A stretch of 12,296 bases of DNA from 4484-232 sp964486555. Its GTDB lineage: Bacteria > Thermotogota > Thermotogae > Thermotogales > Thermotogaceae. Both the position numbers and the translations under genes were made by a program. Below are positions 7,466 to 12,296 of the stretch, in pieces. The notes under the pieces are model-generated. The model was given only the letters and a program-made list of their open reading frames with translations, ran no database searches and was not told where the DNA came from. Where the stretch lies: contig CAZANP010000051.1 in NCBI GenBank assembly GCA_964486555.1, forward strand, positions 1 through 12,296. The letters run 5' to 3'. The stretch's first letter is position 1. Each line of letters begins with the position of its first letter.

Positions 7466-8245
7466 TCAGATCATCTTCGATACACCCAAAAGTTTCTGCA
7501 TCGTCAAAACCACTCCTAAAGTTATGAGAATCAAAAGAGTTGCAAGAGCAGCTATACTTGGATCGTAATAGTACTCCATGTACGTCATCATGACTATCGG
7601 GAGTGTACTGATACCCGGTCCCGTGAGAAACAGAGATATAGGAACGTTATTAAAGGATGTTATGAAAGTTAAAATAAAAGCGGATATAATACCAACGGTT
7701 ATGTTCGGCAGCACCACGTTTACGAACACTCTAAAACGAGATGCTCCTAAACTTATAGCAGCTTCTTCTATAGAATGGGGAAGGTTCAGTATGGAAGAAC
7801 TTATTATTCTAACTGCGAATGGAAGGACTATAGCGGTGTGTCCTATTAGAAGTGTGGTTCTTATCGAAAAGATTCCCATGATGATGAATATTCTAAGAAG
7901 TGCAAGACCTGCAACCATCTGAGGTATTATGACAGGTAATGTTGTTAAGATCTCGACGAATCTTTTGCCTGGAAAATCGAATCGTGCTAGAACGTATGCA
8001 ACCGGTATTCCGAGTAGAAGGGCCAATAGAGATGCTAAAACTGCTAACCATAGGCTCGTCTCAAAACTCCTTATGAACATTGGCATCGTTATTACCTTTT
8101 TGAACCAGTGGAGTGTGAATCCTTTAGGTGGAAAGGAAAGCACTTCACTTTCACTGAACGAGGCTGCAAATATTATGATGAAAGGTCCTATGAGAAATAT
8201 TATAGCTATTGCGAGCATTATGTATACGAAGATCTTTCCACTCAT
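7466..8245 (-). CDS. PotC-like ABC transporter permease
   Basis: The second membrane subunit of the importer: 259 residues with about six hydrophobic helices (near 8-30, 62-87, 97-122, 130-150, 182-200 and 232-250). The cytoplasmic coupling loop that docks on the ATPase is present as EEAAISLGASRFRVFVNVVLP (160-180), a clear EAA motif with its conserved glycine (G167). Length and layout match the PotC/YdcV/FbpB-type inner membrane component family. The ATG overlaps the stop of the preceding permease as ATGA (8242-8245). The gene ends 16 bases before the ATPase start, and that gap holds the ATPase ribosome binding site. Confidence 0.93.
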   Translation of the reverse strand: MSGKIFVYIMLAIAIIFLIGPFIIIFAASFSESEVLSFPPKGFTLHWFKKVITMPMFIRSFETSLWLAVLASLLALLLGIPVAYVLARFDFPGKRFVEILTTLPVIIPQMVAGLALLRIFIIMGIFSIRTTLLIGHTAIVLPFAVRIISSSILNLPHSIEEAAISLGASRFRVFVNVVLPNITVGIISAFILTFITSFNNVPISLFLTGPGISTLPIVMMTYMEYYYDPSIAALATLLILITLGVVLTMQKLLGVSKMI

Positions 8246-9084
8246 CTTCTTCCCACCTTACCTATGGATCTAAGGCCTGTGTTTATCAAAAGAGTGGTCA
8301 GAAACATCATAACAGCTATCGTTGTGGCCATATCCCAATCCAGAACTACTGCTGCTTTCTGGTAAAGAAGAGTACTCAGCATGAGAACACGACTGCCACC
8401 AAGAATAGCTGGTGTCACATAAGCTGTGATGGAACCTGTGAAGACTAAAGTTCCACCTGTTATTAAACCCTCGACACTGAGAGGAAACGTCACTCTCACA
8501 AACGTTTGGAACCCAGAGGCCCCAAGACTTCTTGCTGCCAGGGACAAATCTTCAGGGATGTTTTCAAGTGCACTGCTGATTGAGAGTATCATCATAGGCA
8601 TGAACAACTGTAGCAATCCTATCAAAACGGCTCCTTCAGTGTAAAGCATTCTAACAGGCTCCTCTATTATTTTTGCAGATAACAGGAGGTTGTTCAGCAA
8701 TCCATATCGCCCAAGAACAGCAAGCCATGCGAAAGTTCTTGCCACAGGATTGGTCATGAGGGGAAGCACCATGAGTGTCATGAACACTGTTTTCAGAGTT
8801 TTATTGTTTATAGAAGCTATAGCCAAGGCAGTGGGGTAGGATATGATAGCTGAAAGCCCCGTTACCCACAGACCTATACGTATACTTCTCAAGTAAGCTG
8901 TTCGTGAAACGTGATCTTTGAAGAACACGAAATAGTTGAAGAGTATTCCTTCTCTTTCAGAGCCACGTATACTATCGATTACAACCATCAAAAGGGGTAC
9001 GAGAAAGAAAACTCCTAAAAATACGAGAGTGGGTAACAGAAGCAAAACATATTTTTTCCCGTGCACTCTCGCCACTTCTCCCAA
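8242..9084 (-). CDS. PotB-like ABC transporter permease
   Basis: The first membrane subunit of the importer: 280 residues with about six hydrophobic helices (near 11-36, 66-92, 98-122, 150-170, 205-228 and 255-272). The EAA coupling loop is at about 178-198 (EDLSLAARSLGASGFQTFVRV), somewhat divergent because Leu and Ala replace the Glu-Ala start. The start is uncertain. TTG at 9082-9084 follows an AAGG four bases upstream and six bases after the binding-protein stop. GTG codons at 9073-9075 and 9064-9066 are in frame, and the second follows GGGAG by 11 bases. All three keep every membrane helix. The gene is coupled to the next permease by a four-base ATGA overlap. Confidence 0.92.
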   Translation of the reverse strand: MGEVARVHGKKYVLLLLPTLVFLGVFFLVPLLMVVIDSIRGSEREGILFNYFVFFKDHVSRTAYLRSIRIGLWVTGLSAIISYPTALAIASINNKTLKTVFMTLMVLPLMTNPVARTFAWLAVLGRYGLLNNLLLSAKIIEEPVRMLYTEGAVLIGLLQLFMPMMILSISSALENIPEDLSLAARSLGASGFQTFVRVTFPLSVEGLITGGTLVFTGSITAYVTPAILGGSRVLMLSTLLYQKAAVVLDWDMATTIAVMMFLTTLLINTGLRSIGKVGRR

Positions 9085-9090
9085 ATGACC

Positions 9091-10128
9091 TTACTTTCCG
9101 ATTATCATCTCGTTCCATTTCTTGATCCATTCATCTCTATGCTCGACTATCACGTTTGGATCGAAGAATATCAGCGTTTTTATGTGATCTTCTCCGTAAG
9201 TCAATTTCTCCGCAATTTCTTTTGGAACCTTCACGTTCTTGTTGATGGGGGAATCCACAAGATCCATGGCTTCGGCGTATTGAACCTCTTCGCTCAGGAT
9301 GAAATCGATATATCTATAAGCATTTTCAAGGTTTTTCGCACCTTTTACGATACTCACAGTGTTCAGAAAACCTATCATCCCTTCCTTTGGAACGACCCAT
9401 TTTAATGGAAGTCCCGTCGCAAGGAGCCTTCCCCATGCAAATCTTGCAACTGGAGCCATCCAAACTTCCCCCATTTTGAAGAGGTTTATGAGCTCCGAAG
9501 ATCTCTTATAGAAGGTCACCACATTGTCCTTTATCTCAGCAAGCTTTTTGAACGCCACATCCAGACTCGTATCGTCTTCAGAGCCACCCCATATCTTGTT
9601 CATTAGCATCATGAACGCAGGGCCTTGTGTTATCGTTATATCTGGTAGGCTGATTCTACCCGCAAGATCCTCCCTCCAAAAGTCCTTCCATGAGGTTATA
9701 GGTTCTCTAATCTTGTCGGTTCTGTAGACTATCCCGAAACTGAAAACGGTGTAACCTATACCGTAGTGACCTCCTATTGGATCCTTGGCAAAATCGTATA
9801 TGTCCTTGTAGTTCTTGAGTTTCGAGACATCGATCGGTTGAAGAAGGCCTTTTTTCTTCGCCAGAGCAGCGTAATAATCAACGAAATGAACTACATCGAT
9901 TTTTGGATCGTTCTTCTGCATTTCCAATTTCGTCAACCTCGTGGAGTTGTTGCCAAGCTCGCGAACAATTTCTATACCGTACTTTTCCAAGAAGGGTTTT
10001 GAGATGTTTTTGTCAAGGAGATCCAGATTGAAACCCCACGTGGACACGTACACTTTCGACACGCCGAAATACAATCCACTGGCTACTAGAAACACGGCCA
10101 TCGAAATGATCAAGATGAACTTTCTCAT
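9091..10128 (-). CDS. PotD-like periplasmic solute-binding protein
   Basis: Captures the substrate of the importer outside the membrane. The 345 residues start with a signal sequence (MRKFILIISMAVFLVASG, basic n-region then hydrophobic core). There is no lipobox cysteine, so it is either released or held by an uncleaved signal. The mature part follows the PotD/SBP_bac_8-like pattern: VYVSTWGFN strand (26-34), KIDVVHFVDYYAAL (76-89), YGIGYTVFSFGIVYRTD (121-137), and a late segment FLNTVSIVKGAKN (about 254-266) followed by the helix that ends the domain (YRYIDFILSEEVQYAEAM). The start ATG has a textbook AAGGAGGT seven bases upstream. It is first in the six-gene operon. Which ligand it binds cannot be read from the sequence; the downstream salvage enzymes point to a nucleoside or base, the family label to polyamines. 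Confidence 0.91.
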   Translation of the reverse strand: MRKFILIISMAVFLVASGLYFGVSKVYVSTWGFNLDLLDKNISKPFLEKYGIEIVRELGNNSTRLTKLEMQKNDPKIDVVHFVDYYAALAKKKGLLQPIDVSKLKNYKDIYDFAKDPIGGHYGIGYTVFSFGIVYRTDKIREPITSWKDFWREDLAGRISLPDITITQGPAFMMLMNKIWGGSEDDTSLDVAFKKLAEIKDNVVTFYKRSSELINLFKMGEVWMAPVARFAWGRLLATGLPLKWVVPKEGMIGFLNTVSIVKGAKNLENAYRYIDFILSEEVQYAEAMDLVDSPINKNVKVPKEIAEKLTYGEDHIKTLIFFDPNVIVEHRDEWIKKWNEMIIGK

Positions 10129-10226
10129 AACCTCTACCTCCTTGGTTTGATTTGGAAGGAAATGGTTTTTCAGTGGTATCTGGAAGAGGATCTCTGAGAT
10201 TCTAAGTTTACTGGAGGTTATATGGA

Positions 10227-10240
10227 AACAACGAGTTGTT
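10227..10240. promoter_or_regulatory. Inverted repeat downstream of the predicted operon promoter (candidate operator)
   Basis: AACAAC-GA-GTTGTT, a perfect six-base dyad with a two-base centre. It lies about 20 bases downstream of the TATAAT box, roughly +15 to +28 from the predicted start site, a position where a dimeric repressor could block transcription. In the RNA it could form only a short AT-rich hairpin. Confidence 0.4.
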
Positions 10241-10260
10241 CTTTGACGGGATTCACGAAT

Positions 10261-10266
10261 ATTATA
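10261..10266 (-). promoter_or_regulatory. Predicted -10 box of the transporter-salvage operon
   Basis: A perfect TATAAT on the minus strand, 133 bases upstream of the binding-protein ATG. The -35 position (about 10284-10289, AGTTCA on the minus strand) is a poor match to TTGACA. It falls inside an inverted repeat, so the promoter may be weak, activator-dependent or operator-controlled. Confidence 0.5.
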
Positions 10267-10274
10267 CCTACTGT

Positions 10275-10295
10275 TTTTTAAGCTGAACTTAAAAA
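10275..10295. promoter_or_regulatory. Inverted repeat covering the -35 region of the operon promoter
   Basis: Arms TTTTTAAG (10275-10282) and CTTAAAAA (10288-10295) are perfect eight-base complements around CTGAA. It sits just upstream of the TATAAT box and overlaps the expected -35 element. It is not a terminator in the minus direction, since no T run follows. It is more likely a protein-binding site, though AT-rich dyads of this kind also arise by chance. Confidence 0.4.
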
Positions 10296-10363
10296 TCTGT
10301 TGATAAGGGATCGATTTTTTTCTTAATAATCATTCCAAGCCTTTAAAATATGCGGAGATTGAT

Positions 10364-12040
10364 TCATTGTATTTTTGGAGTTCCCTCTTCCCATATCCTG
10401 GCTATTTCTTTCTCATTCTCTCTAAGTATTTTCAAAAGATATGGATTGAATTTCGAAGAATTTGAAAGGATAACAGTCAATGTATCCTCATGGGATAAGG
10501 CATCCTTGTAAGGTCTTTTAGATCGCAGCGCATCATACACATCCACAAGCCCAACGATCTGAGCTTCTATGGGTATCTGATCATCTGACAGACCAAATGG
10601 ATAACCGCTTCCATCCCACCTTTCATGGTGGTATAGAGCTATGTTTCTAGCGATGGTAAGCCTCTCATCTGAGCCTAGGAGTTCTCCACCCCATATTGTG
10701 TGTTTCTTTACTGTCTCCCATTCCTTGGGAGTCAATGACCCAGGTTTGTTGAGAATCTCTTTCGGTATTTTTATTTTCCCTATGTCATGTAAAGCGGAGT
10801 ATAGGTATATCTTGTTCACAATACTTTTATCGAAACCGAGCTTTCTTGCAAAAAATTTTGACAATGTCTGAACTCTCCTTACATGATTTCCCGTCATCGC
10901 ATCGAACCCTTCAACGATGTTCGCTATTTCGGTTACGAAAAATTCATACAAATTCTCTATCTCAAGAGAGTATTTCTCAATTTCCTCATACGCACTTTCG
11001 AGTTCTTCGTTGACAGCTCTGAGCTGCTGATAAGATGAATCCACTGTGTTGATCAAATTCAGGATACCTTTGGAAAGGGTCTCTATCTCTTTTATGTTGG
11101 TCGATATCCTTTCAGAAGCTACGGTTCTTTCCTCCTCGTATATCTTCATGACCTTCAAAATTTTCTTCACCGGTTTCTCTAGATTCGCTTTTATTTCAAC
11201 CGATAACTTCTTGTTTATTAAAGCGATGAATATGAGAGATCCTAGAACGATGAATGAGGAGTAAAAGATAGGAACCAGGCTTATCATTAAAAGGGGTGTC
11301 TCCTTTAGAATGTAAGTATGTCCAGAAGTTCTCAAAGAAACTATGAGATGACCTGAACGGAGTGATATCCTTTTCGATTTCGCCGGGAGTGGTATCTTCT
11401 TCCCTACGAGCTCTTGGTTCGTGTGAAATATTATCGTCCCCTTTTCATCCACCATATACGTATTCTTTCCAAGGATATTAGAAGCTATATAATCGGGTAT
11501 AAGATCGATGCCGATGGTTCCTATCATGCTACCACTATCATTTAAAATAGCTTTCGAAATACTTATACCAGGTTTTTTGGTGATCATATCAAGGTAGGGA
11601 GGAGTAATTACGAACCTTGAGGGATCTTTCCTTGCGAAAATGTACCAAGGTCTTTCCCGAGGATCGTAGTACTTTATCACATCCGTGTAAGGAACAATGT
11701 ACTTTCTGCCGTCTTCCCCTCCAAAGTATATGTAACTCACACTTTTCTTGTAACATTCGAACACATTTCTGAGAGTTAGCAAAAGTTTCTCTTCTCTTCC
11801 CGGCAGGAAAATTTCTTTTCTTGTGGAAAGATAGTTCAGAAGGTTCCCATGTTCCTCAATGAGATTTTCCCAGATAATCTTCTTCACCATTAAATCCTGG
11901 GATAATTCCTTCTCCTTTAAGTACACTTGATATCCAGAGAAAACGAGGAATAAGATTATGGATCCTATGATACTTGGAATCCAGAAGAACTTTTTGAGAG
12001 TTTTCTTTACAAAATCTGTTAGAGATTGTTGTTCATTCAA
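10364..12040 (-). CDS. Membrane receptor with Cache sensor and HD-GYP c-di-GMP phosphodiesterase domain
   Basis: Expected to hydrolyse c-di-GMP under control of an extracellular ligand. In 558 residues there is membrane helix 1 (about 18-40), then an extracytoplasmic region (41-250). The latter carries a Cache-type core: VSYIYFGGEDGRKYIVP (101-117), DPRERPWYIFA (126-136) and SMIGTIGIDLIPDYI (171-185). Membrane helix 2 follows (about 251-276), then a linker and coiled coil (285-365). The HD-GYP domain spans about 370-545 with H386, HDIGK (418-422), H447, HHERWDGSGYP (471-481), D500 and RPY (509-511), all intact. The start is TTG at 12038-12040, supported by GAGGTG seven bases upstream; no in-frame ATG is nearby. 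A gene of its own, 235 bases upstream of the transporter operon on the same strand. Confidence 0.94.
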   Translation of the reverse strand: MNEQQSLTDFVKKTLKKFFWIPSIIGSIILFLVFSGYQVYLKEKELSQDLMVKKIIWENLIEEHGNLLNYLSTRKEIFLPGREEKLLLTLRNVFECYKKSVSYIYFGGEDGRKYIVPYTDVIKYYDPRERPWYIFARKDPSRFVITPPYLDMITKKPGISISKAILNDSGSMIGTIGIDLIPDYIASNILGKNTYMVDEKGTIIFHTNQELVGKKIPLPAKSKRISLRSGHLIVSLRTSGHTYILKETPLLMISLVPIFYSSFIVLGSLIFIALINKKLSVEIKANLEKPVKKILKVMKIYEEERTVASERISTNIKEIETLSKGILNLINTVDSSYQQLRAVNEELESAYEEIEKYSLEIENLYEFFVTEIANIVEGFDAMTGNHVRRVQTLSKFFARKLGFDKSIVNKIYLYSALHDIGKIKIPKEILNKPGSLTPKEWETVKKHTIWGGELLGSDERLTIARNIALYHHERWDGSGYPFGLSDDQIPIEAQIVGLVDVYDALRSKRPYKDALSHEDTLTVILSNSSKFNPYLLKILRENEKEIARIWEEGTPKIQ

Positions 12041-12047
12041 CTATTAG

Positions 12048-12053
12048 CACCTC
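12048..12053 (-). promoter_or_regulatory. Ribosome binding site fixing a TTG start
   Basis: GAGGTG on the minus strand, seven bases before the TTG at 12038-12040. The nearby ATG at 12034-12036 is in another frame, so the TTG is the supported start of the Cache-HD-GYP gene. Confidence 0.75.
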
Positions 12054-12100
12054 GTTTGTGTAGTTTTTGCATATCTTATCTTGAAATGAGAGACACAATG

Positions 12101-12109
12101 ATTATAACA
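12101..12109 (-). promoter_or_regulatory. Extended -10 promoter element for the Cache-HD-GYP gene
   Basis: TGTTATAAT on the minus strand, a TGn extension followed by a perfect TATAAT, about 60 bases upstream of the start codon. No good -35 element is seen at 17 bases, which fits an extended -10 promoter. Confidence 0.6.
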
Positions 12110-12155
12110 TTAAATTTTGAAGACAAGAAATAGTTTGTTAGGAAGGGGCGTATAT

Positions 12156-12254
12156 GTGGTGAGATTCCTTGTAACACTGCTTTTACTGCCTTTTACGATA
12201 TTTTTCACTCTCTCACCCAAGAAGTTAGATTCATTTTTATATGACAAAAGATAA
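12156..12254 (+). CDS. Possible small membrane peptide, 32 residues
   Basis: A short + strand frame beginning GTG-GTG and ending TAA (12252-12254), preceded by GGAAGGGG (12141-12148) at seven bases. The product would be a hydrophobic stretch (FLVTLLLLPFTIFFTL, residues 4-19) followed by a short charged tail ending YDKR, like a lone signal anchor. It is divergent from the Cache-HD-GYP gene. I recognise no family, the length is well within chance expectation, and no promoter was found for it, so this is a weak candidate. Confidence 0.25.
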   Translation: MVRFLVTLLLLPFTIFFTLSPKKLDSFLYDKR

Positions 12255-12255
12255 A

Positions 12256-12296
12256 CCGCCGCAGGCTCTTCTTTAGGGGGAGAGTAAGGCGCTGAT
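12256..12296. other. GC-rich potential hairpin at the window edge: terminator or start of a structured RNA
   Basis: An abruptly GC-rich stretch after AT-rich DNA. Outer arms CGCC (12257-12260) and GGCG (12288-12291) enclose an inner stem CTCTTC (12266-12271) with GGAGAG (12279-12284). On the minus strand the outer stem is followed by a T-rich run (TTTATCTTTT), which would suit termination of a minus-strand gene lying to the right. On the + strand it could be the first part of a structured leader RNA. The element may continue past the window. Confidence 0.35.

Larger units (their letters stand above)
10129..10363 (-). promoter_or_regulatory. Intergenic leader and control region of the transporter-salvage operon
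   Basis: Two hundred and thirty-five bases between the upstream HD-GYP stop and the binding-protein start. Besides the boxes listed separately, it contains a small dyad ATCTC-T-GAGAT at 10190-10200 and the ribosome binding site at about 10136-10143. No hairpin with a T tract is visible after the HD-GYP gene, so read-through from it cannot be excluded. The leader from the predicted promoter is about 120 bases, long enough for RNA-level control, but I could not match it to a purine, TPP or other known riboswitch core. Confidence 0.55.

Noticed and set aside
10068..10128. Lipoprotein signal on the PotD-like protein
   Set aside because: No cysteine occurs in or near the signal sequence.
10141..10266. 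Purine riboswitch upstream of the salvage operon
   Set aside because: A TATAAT followed later by ATATAACC gave a superficial resemblance, but the conserved loop and core sequences of that riboswitch are absent.
10275..10295. AT-rich dyad as the terminator of the Cache-HD-GYP gene
   Set aside because: On the minus strand the stem is not followed by a T run and contains only two G-C pairs at best.
1..12296. CRISPR array, insertion sequence, tRNA or rRNA, or defence system
   Set aside because: No regularly spaced repeats, transposase motifs, terminal inverted repeats, tRNA-like arms or defence protein motifs were seen on either strand.

Overview
The window looks like chromosomal DNA from a hyperthermophilic member of the Thermotogae, most likely Thermotoga or a close relative. 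The evidence is protein style (Lys/Glu-rich, thermophile-like), strong AAGGAGG-type ribosome binding sites, several TTG/GTG starts, dense gene packing, and GAF/GGDEF/HD-GYP and SBP_bac_3 fusions of a kind found in that group. This is recognition by eye; no database was searched.

Layout: the left end holds the 3' end of a chemotaxis receptor gene on the + strand (1-438). It meets the minus-strand genes at a strong bidirectional terminator. Every other confident gene is on the minus strand, so it reads right to left. From the right end these are: (a) a Cache-type membrane receptor with an intact HD-GYP c-di-GMP phosphodiesterase domain (12040-10364); (b) a 235-base intergenic region with a TATAAT box and two inverted repeats; (c) a tightly packed six-gene operon (10128-3938) encoding a PotD-like solute-binding protein, two PotB/PotC-like permeases, a PotA-like ATPase, a uridine/nucleoside phosphorylase and adenine deaminase; (d) a second HD-GYP receptor whose N-terminal SBP_bac_3 sensor (3734-3451) and C-terminal GAF-HD-GYP part (3350-2276) are separated by exactly 100 Ns; (e) a membrane-anchored GAF-GGDEF diguanylate cyclase with its inhibitory I-site (2082-988); (f) a small coiled-coil protein of unknown function (960-463).

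Two themes emerge. First, the six-gene operon physically couples an importer of the polyamine/PotABCD type to two nucleoside and base salvage enzymes. Its junctions are ATGA overlaps or gaps of 6-16 bases. I infer that the importer carries a nucleoside, nucleobase or related compound rather than (or as well as) a polyamine; the sequence cannot prove this. Second, three c-di-GMP turnover proteins (one cyclase, two phosphodiesterases) with different sensor modules, plus a chemoreceptor, lie within 12 kb, which suggests a local signalling cluster.

The right end (12107-12296) has no confident gene. It holds a possible 32-residue membrane peptide on the + strand and, at the very edge, a GC-rich stretch that can fold into a two-tier hairpin. 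That stretch may be a terminator for a minus-strand gene or the beginning of a structured RNA. No tRNA, rRNA, insertion sequence or CRISPR array was seen.
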